64,000 nucleotides of DNA from an uncultured Psychrobacter sp. GTDB lineage: Bacteria > Pseudomonadota > Gammaproteobacteria > Pseudomonadales > Moraxellaceae. The translations under genes were made by a program, and so were the position numbers. Below, piece after piece: positions 35,312-44,024 of this stretch (its first letter is position 1; each line of letters opens with the position of its first letter). The notes beneath the pieces are model-generated. The model had not been told where the DNA came from. It was given only the letters and a program-made list of their open reading frames with translations, and ran no database searches. The stretch covers positions 248,001 through 312,000 of the forward strand of contig NZ_CANKZC010000003.1 of NCBI RefSeq assembly GCF_947488565.1. Reading direction: 5' to 3'.

Positions 35312-36805
35312 CTAGGCCATCATAAACCCTAAGCCTAAGAAGGTTGCGACAGACAGTACCGCACCTAGCATAGCGTAAGGGAACTGTGTAAAGGCATGCT
35401 GCATCGGTGAACAGCCAGCGCCTTGTGCTGCTAATAATGATGAATCACTAAAGAAACAAGCATGACTACCAAATGAAGAGGCAGATAATAAAGCACCAAT
35501 CATCAGTGGCGTACTAACCCCCAGAGCCATAGAGATTGGGAAGACAATTGGCATCGCTAAGACATATAGACCCCAGCTTGACGACGTTGCAAATGTTAAG
35601 AAAGCCATGACTGCAAAAATGACAGCAGGGAAGATGATAATGGTCATATATGGTGTGATGGATTCAATGACATACATAGTCATGCCAAGCTCATCGTTGA
35701 TGGCTTTTAGAAAAAAGCCTCCAATTACAGTTGAGAGTGGGTATAACATGACCTTAAAGCCTTTAAAAATAGCTTCAACTTGGGTCTCAAAGCTCAAAAT
35801 TCCTTGTATCCAATATATAAGAACGGTCACAAAACACGTCAATAACGCGCCTCTTAATAAATCAATTTCAAAGTAGATGGTTGAGACGATCAATAAGATC
35901 ATAGGAAACGCGAAGTTTAAGATATTGGCTTTGAACGATAACTTGCGTTTGGCTTTTACGTTTGAGATTAACTGCTCCTCTACAAAGGCTTCAGGTACAG
36001 GGTTACCAGCTTGTGCACGTTTTTCAGCCTTTTTCATTGGTCCCCAGTTGCCAAATATACCAGTTGCAACTAAGAATACGATAATAAGGGCAAACCAAGC
36101 ATACGCCATATAAGGAATCGCACTGATATAAAGCCCTAAACCAGCGCCGTCTCCTGCGACGTTATTTTCTTCCAACAAGCCTGCAAAATAGACAGCCCAA
36201 GTAGAAATAGGAACAATCACACACATGGGCGCCGCTGTAGAATCAACGATATAAGCCAGTTTTTCACGTGATACGCCATACGCATCTGTGAGTTTTTTGA
36301 CAGAAGTCGATACGGCCAGACAGTTTAGATAGTCATCAATAAAAACCACAATACCCAAAGCAAAGGTAGCCAAAAGTGACTGTCTGCGTGATTTGATGAT
36401 CTTTTGTAGCCATTCACTAAAGCCATCTAGACAACCGCTGATCTCAAGCAGTTGAATAAGCCCGCCCATAAGACCACACACCAAAACGATCCAGATAATC
36501 GTCTCATTACCTAGAACCATAGAGATATTGTCAGCGAAGGGGGAGACCAAATCAAAAGGATTGAGCATGACCAGGCCGGCGACACAGCCTGCTATCATTG
36601 ATTCAAACGGGCGTCTTGAGACAATAGCAGTGATTAAGACTAGTAGCGTTGGTAATAATGATAATGCACCCCAAGATTCTGATGCATCTCGAGTACTTGA
36701 AAGCCAGACGAAAGCAAGGTAGATGGCTATACCTACTACCACCGTTAAGAACACTCGTTTGTTATGAAACAGTCCTTCAACAGCGTCGTTGAGCTTCATA
36801 TTCAT
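35312..36805 (-). CDS. NhaC family Na+/H+ antiporter-like transporter
   Basis: The 497-residue protein is highly hydrophobic with about 11-13 helices. LVCGLMGGLIQLLEISGCLDGFSEWL, VVFIDDYLNCLAVSTSVKKLTD and the C-terminal FATSSSWGLYVLAMPIVFPI, SFGSHACFFSDSS fit the NhaC/ion-transporter family. Relatives within amine or amino acid clusters can act as substrate exchangers, so a role in agmatine or putrescine uptake is possible, but it could be a cation antiporter. AAGGAG lies before the ATG at the good distance. It is on the same strand as aguBA and puuBA. Confidence 0.78.
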   Translation of the reverse strand: MNMKLNDAVEGLFHNKRVFLTVVVGIAIYLAFVWLSSTRDASESWGALSLLPTLLVLITAIVSRRPFESMIAGCVAGLVMLNPFDLVSPFADNISMVLGNETIIWIVLVCGLMGGLIQLLEISGCLDGFSEWLQKIIKSRRQSLLATFALGIVVFIDDYLNCLAVSTSVKKLTDAYGVSREKLAYIVDSTAAPMCVIVPISTWAVYFAGLLEENNVAGDGAGLGLYISAIPYMAYAWFALIIVFLVATGIFGNWGPMKKAEKRAQAGNPVPEAFVEEQLISNVKAKRKLSFKANILNFAFPMILLIVSTIYFEIDLLRGALLTCFVTVLIYWIQGILSFETQVEAIFKGFKVMLYPLSTVIGGFFLKAINDELGMTMYVIESITPYMTIIIFPAVIFAVMAFLTFATSSSWGLYVLAMPIVFPISMALGVSTPLMIGALLSASSFGSHACFFSDSSLLAAQGAGCSPMQHAFTQFPYAMLGAVLSVATFLGLGFMMA

Positions 36806-36994
36806 GGTTACACTCCTTGTAAAACCTCATTTTTTATAGAACAAAATATGCTCTTTAATTTATGCTTGATAACAGTAATGAATTTACTGGTATCAAGCTC
36901 ATCACAACACTCCTTTGCTGTGATGGTGTAATGTAACAACGATCCTCAAAAAATTTAGAAAATGAACTATTATCTATTAATCTATCTTATTGGT

Positions 36995-38374
36995 CTACAT
37001 GCCAGTACGATCTTTTAAGGCATACCACCATGATCCCATCATCGAATAAGGTACTCTTAATGCACGGCCCCCTGGGAAAGGTATCCATGGTATCTTGGTA
37101 AACGTATCAAACTCTGCAGTCTTGCCATTGATAGCGTCTGCCAATATCTGCCCAAATAAGTGCGAGCCTGTCACGCCATGACCACTATAACCGTGCGCGA
37201 AAAATACGCGATCATGTAATTTGCCCAGCTGGGGCACACGGGAAAAAGACAAGGCAAAGTTACCACTCCACGCGTAGTCTATTTTGACATCGCGCAATTC
37301 TGGAAATATTTTGTTCATATTGGGTCTGATTTTAGCAGTAATATCAGATGGGTCTTGACCACCGTAGACGGTACCACCACCGAATAACATACGTTTGTCA
37401 GCAGAAAGACGGTAATAATCCAAAATATAGCGCACATCTTCAACACAGACATCGGTTGGAAGCAGTTGGTCTGCCAAATCACCCAAAGGTTCGGTCGCGA
37501 TGATTTGCGTTGATACTGGCATGACGCGATCCGTCAGTTTTGGAATGACTTTATTAAGATAAGCATTGCCGCAAATTACAGCCTGCTTACAAGTCACTGT
37601 GCCAAATTCAGTGATGATTTTGATAGAGTCATCGAAGTATTCAATATCAACGACCAACGTATTTTCGTAGATGGTACCGCCGCCTTGTTCGACAGCAGCG
37701 GCTTCACCGAGTGCTAAATTGAGTGGATGAAAGTGCCCGCCTGAATGATCAATGACACCGCCCACATAAGCATCTGTTTTTATGTGTTCTTGAATGCCAG
37801 ACTTGTCCAACATTTCTCGATCATGCATGCCATGGCTTTCCCACAACGCATGCGTTTCTTGTAAGTCTCTTAGCTGTCCATTGTTTAAAGCTGCAAAGAT
37901 GTTTTTTTCTTTTAAATCGCAGTCAATATTGTAATCAGCGATAAAACGACGAATAATTTTGCCACCGCGAGTCACTAGTTGACCGACGAAGTCTGCGTTT
38001 TGTTGACCATAAGATTTTTGAATCTTTTGTAAGCTGGCGTTAAGGCCATTGACGATTTGACCACCATTACGTCCTGATGCGCCCCAGCCGATCTGCGCGC
38101 CCTCAAGAATGACGACTTCATGATCGGTCTCGATCAGATGCAGGGCGGTTGATAAGCCACTATAGCCACCACCAACCACGCAAACCTCCGTTTGAATGTC
38201 ATTTTTTAGCGTTGGTCTGTCAGGTTTAGGATTACGACTGGCAGCATAATAGCTATCAGGATATTGCCCTTTGTCTGAATAATGCGGGATATTGCGCTTA
38301 TTATTAGACGGCTTGTTCGGCTGAGCATTTTGCTCCATAGGCGGTGTAACATTGCTATTTGACATATTAGACAT
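36995..38374 (-). CDS. puuB: Gamma-glutamylputrescine oxidase
   Basis: The product is an FAD-dependent DAO-type oxidoreductase: VCVVGGGYSGLSTALHLIE (FAD Rossmann motif), IGWGASGRNGGQIVNG, then FSRVPQLGKLHDRVFFAHGYSGHGVTGSHLFG. PuuB oxidises gamma-glutamylputrescine to gamma-glutamyl-gamma-aminobutyraldehyde, releasing ammonia and H2O2. The frame is open to 38419, inside puuA; the ATG at 38374 overlaps the puuA stop in ATGTCTAA, and another ATG at 38365 comes just past it. Either points to translational coupling with puuA. Confidence 0.9.
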   Translation of the reverse strand: MSNMSNSNVTPPMEQNAQPNKPSNNKRNIPHYSDKGQYPDSYYAASRNPKPDRPTLKNDIQTEVCVVGGGYSGLSTALHLIETDHEVVILEGAQIGWGASGRNGGQIVNGLNASLQKIQKSYGQQNADFVGQLVTRGGKIIRRFIADYNIDCDLKEKNIFAALNNGQLRDLQETHALWESHGMHDREMLDKSGIQEHIKTDAYVGGVIDHSGGHFHPLNLALGEAAAVEQGGGTIYENTLVVDIEYFDDSIKIITEFGTVTCKQAVICGNAYLNKVIPKLTDRVMPVSTQIIATEPLGDLADQLLPTDVCVEDVRYILDYYRLSADKRMLFGGGTVYGGQDPSDITAKIRPNMNKIFPELRDVKIDYAWSGNFALSFSRVPQLGKLHDRVFFAHGYSGHGVTGSHLFGQILADAINGKTAEFDTFTKIPWIPFPGGRALRVPYSMMGSWWYALKDRTGM

Positions 38375-39710
38375 CCTGTAAATAGGTGAGGTATTCAAGG
38401 TTAGTAACTTGCTGAGCAAAGCGCTTGGCTTCTTGTTTTTTGACAGCGATTAACAGCTCAATCATCTCACTTGGGAACAATGAGTCGATTAAATCACTAT
38501 TTTCAAACTTACGAATGGCTGATAACCAGTCTAAAGGTAACGTTTTAAGCTCACTATCGTCATAAGTGATACTGTTGATGGGTTCTGGGACTTCAAGCTT
38601 GTTTTCAATACCATATAACATGCCTGCCAAGACTGCGCTACAGACCAGATAAGGGTTGGCATCTGCACCAGACACGCGATGCTCAATCCGGCGTGCTTTA
38701 GAGTCGCCGCCTGGGATACGTACGGCTGCCGTACGGTTTTCGTAGCCCCATGAGATATTATTTGGTGCCAGTGTCCCTGGAGTAAAGCGGCGATACGAGT
38801 TGACGTGCGGTGCAAATAATATAGTGCAATCTGACATGGTTTTTAGAAGGCCAGCTACCGCATGACGTAGCATATCTGACCCAGCTTCTGAGCCATCATC
38901 AAAAACATTATTGCCATCTTTATCAAGCAGACTACAGTGAACGTGAAAGCCATTACCTGATTGCAAACCAAAAGGCTTTGCCATAAAAGTTGCGGTTAAT
39001 TTACGACGTGCAGCGACAGCCTTGACAACCTGTTTAAACAAAATAGCATCGTCTGCAGCTTTTAATGGATCGTCGACATGTAATAAATTGATTTCAAACT
39101 GGCCACAACCATTTTCAGCCAAGGCAGCATCAACAGGAATATCAAGCTTTTTACATTGCGCATAGATTTCATCTAAAAATTCATCGAATTGTAGTAAATC
39201 GTTGATACTTAAAATCGATGTTTTATTGAGGCGCAGCCCACTTTTTGGACGGATAGGGGGTTTTGGGGTTTCGCCTTCAGTGTAATCAAGCAGATAAAAC
39301 TCAAGTTCCGTTGCCATAACTGGCGTGAGTCCAAGCGCTTTGAATTTTTTACTGATGTAGTCCAATACATGTCTGGCATCACCATAATAAGGCTCGTTGT
39401 CTTCGGTATAAAGCCAAACGGGTAACAAGGATGATGGTGCACTAGTGTTAAGAAGGGGATATGCCGCACGGCCTGTAGGACGGGCAATGGCATCTATATC
39501 ACCATTGCATTGAGAAGACTCAATGACATCAGCACCCCATATGTCGACGCCTAAGATCGACAACGGCAAACGGATGCTACCGTTCTGAGCTTTTTCCATT
39601 TGATTAAAAGGGATGCGCTTACCACGAAGTAAGCCATTAATATCACCTGCAGCCACATAGACATATTCAGTGTTGTTTGCAGATTCGACCATTCCATTGG
39701 TTGTCGTCAT
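38367..39710 (-). CDS. puuA: Gamma-glutamylputrescine synthetase (glutamine synthetase family)
   Basis: The 447-residue product is a type III-like glutamine synthetase: an N-terminal beta-grasp domain (YVYVAAGDINGLLRGKRIP), then VMATELEFYLLD, LAENGCGQFEINL, FMAKPFGLQSGNGFHVHCSL, FAPHVNSYRRFTPGTLAPNN and ENRTAAVRIPGG with RRIEHRVSGADANPYL. PuuA ligates glutamate to putrescine with ATP, the first step of the gamma-glutamyl route. TAGGA lies before the ATG. It is followed by and overlaps puuB, and is divergent from puuD and the regulator. Confidence 0.9.
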   Translation of the reverse strand: MTTTNGMVESANNTEYVYVAAGDINGLLRGKRIPFNQMEKAQNGSIRLPLSILGVDIWGADVIESSQCNGDIDAIARPTGRAAYPLLNTSAPSSLLPVWLYTEDNEPYYGDARHVLDYISKKFKALGLTPVMATELEFYLLDYTEGETPKPPIRPKSGLRLNKTSILSINDLLQFDEFLDEIYAQCKKLDIPVDAALAENGCGQFEINLLHVDDPLKAADDAILFKQVVKAVAARRKLTATFMAKPFGLQSGNGFHVHCSLLDKDGNNVFDDGSEAGSDMLRHAVAGLLKTMSDCTILFAPHVNSYRRFTPGTLAPNNISWGYENRTAAVRIPGGDSKARRIEHRVSGADANPYLVCSAVLAGMLYGIENKLEVPEPINSITYDDSELKTLPLDWLSAIRKFENSDLIDSLFPSEMIELLIAVKKQEAKRFAQQVTNLEYLTYLQDV

Positions 39711-40192
39711 GTCTCTAATTCCTATTAATTTTCAAGATTTTTTGGGTTGTTGCTACCAAGCCTTTAGTAGCTGTTGTATATCACCTTTTTATAAAGGTTA
39801 TCGAAGATTTCAAATAAAACAGTGACTATAAGTGATGTCATAAATAAAGTTTATTGTCTCGTTACCAGTTACTGCTAAGCACGTTTTATTTATTTTCATC
39901 AATAATATTAATGCCTTAGTGTCTGTTTACATCACTATTTATCAATATGCTTAATGGATAAAATGTATCTTTTGTCTTACCGATGTCATTCAATATATGA
40001 TTGAAATTTATATATGTCAATTACTATTTAAAACTATTAATAAGTAACTTATTATAACCATTATAATTCCGTAGCATTAATAATGAAGTTTATAGTTTAC
40101 ATTTTATGAGCGAGTATGTTAAATTTTAAGCCATTATAAGCTCATTCAATCTGAATCTTTAGGTTCGGATGTTACATTCAAGGAAGATTGAC
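39711..40192. other. Divergent control region between puuA and puuD
   Basis: This AT-rich gap of about 480 bases separates puuA-puuB from puuD and the PuuR-like gene and should hold both promoters and regulator sites. I see one clean inverted repeat, TTCAAT-ATATG-ATTGAA at 39989-40005, and no ORF. Confidence 0.5.
39989..40005. promoter_or_regulatory. Candidate operator in the puuA/puuD region
   Basis: TTCAAT and ATTGAA form a perfect 6-base inverted repeat with a 5-base centre, within the divergent promoter gap. It could bind the PuuR-like regulator encoded downstream of puuD. It does not match a site I know well, so this is a guess from position and symmetry. Confidence 0.3.
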
Positions 40193-40933
40193 ATGCATAC
40201 TTTTAGACCTGTAATCGCTATTGTTTCTTGTTATAAAATGGTTGATGGTCAGCCATCGCAGTCGGTTTATCAAAAATACATCGATGCTGTGAATTTTTAC
40301 GGCGGTAATCCTATTTTGCTGCCAAACACAGCTGCTGATAGTGCAAACTTTGACGCATTATTGAAAGTTGTTGACGGTATTTTGTTGACAGGTAGCTATA
40401 GTAATGTTGCACCAACCCGTTATGGCGCAACGCATCTTGAAGAAAAACAAGATTTGGGTCGTGACGATTTGAGTTTTAAACTATTGGCTCATGCAGATAA
40501 AACAGGCACACCTTTATTAGCGGTTTGCCGCGGTCTACAAGAGATGAATGTACATTTTGAGGGAACGCTACATCCAGATTGGCGTGAAGTGGAAGGGTTT
40601 TATGAGCCGCATCTAGAAGACAGTACAGCGCCTCTTGAGGTACAGTATCAACCTGTACACGATGTCTTAATCCAACCAGAAGGACGGTTGGCGGAGTTTG
40701 GCAAAGAATGGCATGTCAACTCCTTGCACAAGCAAGCCATCAATAAAGTCGGAGAGCGCTTATCTGTGGAAGCTGTAGCACGTGATGGGCTAGTAGAAGC
40801 AATCAGCTTAGTACAACATCCATTTATGATTGGTGTACAATGGCACCCTGAGTTAAATTATGCGCAAGATAACTTGTCCAAATTTTTGTTCACGGAATTC
40901 ATTCAACATGCCAGCAAAAAACTCTCTAAATAA
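40193..40933 (+). CDS. puuD: Gamma-glutamyl-gamma-aminobutyrate hydrolase
   Basis: The product is a class I glutamine amidotransferase-like hydrolase of the PuuD family (246 residues): GILLTGSYSNVAPTRYG, nucleophile Cys112 in LLAVCRGLQEMNV, and His218/Glu220 in GVQWHPELNY. It splits gamma-glutamyl-GABA into glutamate and GABA. An upstream in-frame ATG at 40169 exists, but AGGAAG precedes the ATG at 40193, where the conserved RPVIAIVSCYK begins right away. The downstream regulator gene overlaps its 3' end by 26 bases. Confidence 0.92.
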   Translation: MHTFRPVIAIVSCYKMVDGQPSQSVYQKYIDAVNFYGGNPILLPNTAADSANFDALLKVVDGILLTGSYSNVAPTRYGATHLEEKQDLGRDDLSFKLLAHADKTGTPLLAVCRGLQEMNVHFEGTLHPDWREVEGFYEPHLEDSTAPLEVQYQPVHDVLIQPEGRLAEFGKEWHVNSLHKQAINKVGERLSVEAVARDGLVEAISLVQHPFMIGVQWHPELNYAQDNLSKFLFTEFIQHASKKLSK

Positions 40934-41564
40934 CGTTTCAGGTACAACCACTTTAGACGATACAGTCGCCTCCGAAAAGGCTCAGACAGCCATGGAGGCG
41001 GATGAACGACCAGAAGAAGATATTGGTAAAAAGATTAATCAGCTGCGTCTTGCTAAAGGTTATTCACAGCGTAAGCTTGCAAGGCTTGCAGGACTGACCA
41101 ATACCTCAATCAGTGCTATTGAGCGTAATAAAGTGAGTCCGGCTGTCAATACATTAAAAGCAATCTTAGCGGTGCTAGGCTCTGATTTGACGACTTTTTT
41201 TAGTGATGAGTGGAAAGAGCCTAAAGCAAGGGTGGTGGTGACTCCCAAAGATTTGATTGAGCTTAGTGAACCAAATAGCAGGGTGTCACTCAAACAGGTA
41301 TACAACTGCAGCACAACCAAAAACTTGGGATTTTTGATTGAAACCTATCAGCCCAACAGCTCAACGGAAGAAAAAATCGCTCACGAAGGAGAAGAGATCG
41401 GTACGGTTATTGAGGGCAAGATTCTGATTCGTATCGAGGAGACCACATACTTGCTAAATAAAGGGGACAGTTATGTGATTGATACCATGAAGCCGCATAC
41501 CTTTATCAATCCTAGCGATACGGTGACTCATATAGTGAGTGCGCATACACCAACGACTTATTAG
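40908..41564 (+). CDS. puuR: XRE-cupin regulator, PuuR-like
   Basis: The product (218 residues) has a variable N-terminal tail, a lambda-repressor-type HTH (IGKKINQLRLAKGYSQRKLA with LTNTSISAIERNKVSPAVNTL) and a C-terminal cupin (EEIGTVIEGKILIRIEETTY, LNKGDSYVIDTMKPHTFIN). This is the PuuR layout; in E. coli PuuR represses putrescine genes and responds to putrescine. I start at the ATG at 40908, inside the end of puuD, since the frame upstream of it is only puuD in another frame. The overlap suggests coupling. It likely acts on the divergent region upstream of puuD. Confidence 0.85.
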   Translation: MPAKNSLNNVSGTTTLDDTVASEKAQTAMEADERPEEDIGKKINQLRLAKGYSQRKLARLAGLTNTSISAIERNKVSPAVNTLKAILAVLGSDLTTFFSDEWKEPKARVVVTPKDLIELSEPNSRVSLKQVYNCSTTKNLGFLIETYQPNSSTEEKIAHEGEEIGTVIEGKILIRIEETTYLLNKGDSYVIDTMKPHTFINPSDTVTHIVSAHTPTTY

Positions 41565-41624
41565 ATAAAATGACTATATAGAGTTGCTGCTATACTAAAA
41601 AGTAATGCAATTCGTTCTTAACTG

Positions 41625-43001
41625 TTACTGCTTATAATTGTGTTCCGTTTTACTTTTATCCATTTTACTTTTATTAGTGACGACAGCTTTATCATTAGCA
41701 GTCTGTTCTATATTTGCCACTGAGTCGCCAGTTGTTTTTGGCGGCTTTTTTAATAGATTAATCTTTGTATTTATTGTCCTTTTATCATGAGTATCGATAA
41801 AAGGAGGGTTGGCCACTTTTAGATGCTTTTTGGATCTTTGTAAAGAATGAGCATCTAACAACGCTTTTTGTTCTTTTTGCAGTGCTTCATACAGACCTTG
41901 ATAGACTTCAATGGTCTCTTTAATCATTTGGCGCATGGTAAATTTATCTGTCATCTCAGGTCGAGTGACACTTTCTAACTGACTTTTGACAACTTTGCAT
42001 AGAGCCTGAGCATTATATTTTTTAACCAACCCCTGCGGGTATAACGGCTGCAAAATCTCACTAAAAGCCGCTTGATCCCAACCAACCACAGGTGTACCTA
42101 GATGAATCGCCTGCAGGGCATTAATACCGATAGATTCAGGCTGGTTGGCAAGTGCCATAACGATATTGGCCGCTGATAGCCACTCGCGCATGTCGTTACG
42201 TTTACGACCGACATAGGTAATACGTTCAGCCAGACCTAACGTATTGGTGCGCTGACGAAAGTCTTCATGCGCCACATCACCATCTCTATGGTCTTCGTCC
42301 ATAATGATAGCGTGAATGTTGGGAAATTGTTCTTGCAGATTACCTAAAATATCAATCAGCCATTCTTGTCCATACTCATTACCAATGATAGTCGGAAAAA
42401 CCAACCATTTTTTATGTTCAAGCTCTGGATATTCTGCAAAGGTACGGCGCAACCAATATACAGAAGGGTTGTGCCGATATGGATAACGACGCGTATCAAC
42501 GCCGCGGTAGATACGCTTGATGGACTTTGGATCGATCTCTTCGCGATGTAAACCTTTTCTCAAATAATTCGTCACACTATCTGATACTGTAATAATAGTA
42601 TCGACATCCAGTAGTGCTTGTGAATATTTATTAATTGAATAAAAACCATACATGGTTGAGACTAGCTTTGGTCGATGTTTTACGCGTGCTCGGCGCAGGG
42701 CTAAATGCAATATCCAAGCAGGTGTGCGTGAATGCACATGGATAATATCAGGATTGTATTGTTCGATAAGATGACGTAGAGGGGCAACTTGTAAAATTGA
42801 TAACCATGATTTTTTATACATATGCAGCTGATGGTATATATTGCCATCTCGCTCTAAACGTTTGACCAAATCGTTATCATCATCGGCACTAGAGACGATA
42901 ATAGAAGTATGCCCGTTTTTGGCCAAAGCGCGTCCAAGATGAAAAATCCCACGTTCGGATTCATCATGCTTTAAGGACGACAGTAAGCGCATAACTTTCA
43001 T
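41625..43001 (-). CDS. Group 1 (GT4) glycosyltransferase
   Basis: The product has a GT-B fold: N-terminal domain starting VMRLLSSLKHDESERGIFHLGRALAKNGH split over strands, YNPDIIHVHSRTPAW, and a C-terminal GT4 donor domain with ITYVGRKRNDMREWL and the E-x7-E motif in ESIGINALQAIHLGTPVVGW. It transfers a sugar from a nucleotide donor to lipid A core, a polysaccharide or another acceptor. A GTG at 43016 is an alternative start; the ATG at 43001 is preferred. The last 75 residues are Lys/Thr/Asn-rich and look disordered, beyond the usual family length. It follows the radical-SAM pair on the same strand, with no evident link. Confidence 0.8.
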   Translation of the reverse strand: MKVMRLLSSLKHDESERGIFHLGRALAKNGHTSIIVSSADDDNDLVKRLERDGNIYHQLHMYKKSWLSILQVAPLRHLIEQYNPDIIHVHSRTPAWILHLALRRARVKHRPKLVSTMYGFYSINKYSQALLDVDTIITVSDSVTNYLRKGLHREEIDPKSIKRIYRGVDTRRYPYRHNPSVYWLRRTFAEYPELEHKKWLVFPTIIGNEYGQEWLIDILGNLQEQFPNIHAIIMDEDHRDGDVAHEDFRQRTNTLGLAERITYVGRKRNDMREWLSAANIVMALANQPESIGINALQAIHLGTPVVGWDQAAFSEILQPLYPQGLVKKYNAQALCKVVKSQLESVTRPEMTDKFTMRQMIKETIEVYQGLYEALQKEQKALLDAHSLQRSKKHLKVANPPFIDTHDKRTINTKINLLKKPPKTTGDSVANIEQTANDKAVVTNKSKMDKSKTEHNYKQ

Positions 43002-43140
43002 AATAGCGTGGGCCACCAGTTAGGATATCAAGCTGCTATTGTCAGTTAAAAATGCTGAAAACTCAACCATGAAGACCGATTAGAGGTGACAAATCGCCAT
43101 GCTAGCTCAAGTTTCTACAGTCTAAAGAATTGATAAGTGG

Positions 43141-44013
43141 CTAACGACGCTTTTGCAAGTGTTCAGCATTGGGCAATATTTGCTTTTCGCTTAAGTATTT
43201 CCAATAGCGCTGCGGTAAATACTGTCTGTGCAAACGAGGGTTTTTGCGCTCTTTAATGTTGACGTTGGTAAAGTAGCCTTGCCAAAATTTTTGATAACGC
43301 TGCTCGTCCTCACTATGTATGCTGGCAGGGTTGCGTAAGACAGCATCATCAAGCTCAGTGATGGTTTGCAATTCGGCAGGATTTGAGGGCGTGCTTTGGC
43401 TTTTATCATAATAGATGCCATAACCGCGCGCTAAGTCATATATTGCCCAATGCTGATCTTGATAACGCTGTCGAAAATGCTCCCCAATCAGCGGCAAGAC
43501 GTTAAAATCAGGCTCAACACGGGCAAAATAGATGTCACTGGTTGTGTGCTCAAAACGCACAAACGCTTCCATGCGATGCTTTTCACGTCCAACAGACTTT
43601 ACAGTTTGTACCAGCTCAAGTATGTTCAAGTTACCCAAGTCCTGCATAACATGGCGACTAGGGTAGCCAATAGCATATTTGACTACTTGAAATAAAGTGG
43701 TACCAATGTCGTCCTTTTCAGACAAAAATCCCCAAAGTAAATTGCGCATACCTGAGCGACCTAATAGCTGGTTTAATTTTACCAATACACGTTCAGCATT
43801 TTCTTCATTAGGCACAACGCTGGTTGCTTGAGCAATCAAAGAAGGTACATAACAGTCTTGGGCAATCAATCGTAGTGCTGCATCGTCTTGTAATTTATTA
43901 GCATAAACATAGAAGACGGCACTTAGCCAACCTTCAAAACTTGGCTCATAAAGTACAATACTGGGTGTCAATTGACCAACAGAGTACGCGGTGTTTGGGG
44001 CCAGCTCTAGCAT
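43141..44013 (-). CDS. DUF4130 (TIGR03915-type) putative DNA metabolism protein
   Basis: The 290-residue product contains YEPSFEGWLSAVFYVYANK near the N-terminus, IYDLARGYGIYYDKS and RLHRQYLPQRYWKYLSEK near the end, all typical of DUF4130. This domain is found either alone beside a radical-SAM protein or fused to a uracil-DNA-glycosylase-like domain. Its action is not known. AAGGAG precedes the ATG. It starts 11 bases after the stop of the radical-SAM gene, so the two form an operon and probably a functional pair acting on DNA or nucleotides. Confidence 0.85.
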   Translation of the reverse strand: MLELAPNTAYSVGQLTPSIVLYEPSFEGWLSAVFYVYANKLQDDAALRLIAQDCYVPSLIAQATSVVPNEENAERVLVKLNQLLGRSGMRNLLWGFLSEKDDIGTTLFQVVKYAIGYPSRHVMQDLGNLNILELVQTVKSVGREKHRMEAFVRFEHTTSDIYFARVEPDFNVLPLIGEHFRQRYQDQHWAIYDLARGYGIYYDKSQSTPSNPAELQTITELDDAVLRNPASIHSEDEQRYQKFWQGYFTNVNIKERKNPRLHRQYLPQRYWKYLSEKQILPNAEHLQKRR

Positions 44014-44024
44014 ATACGCTCCTT

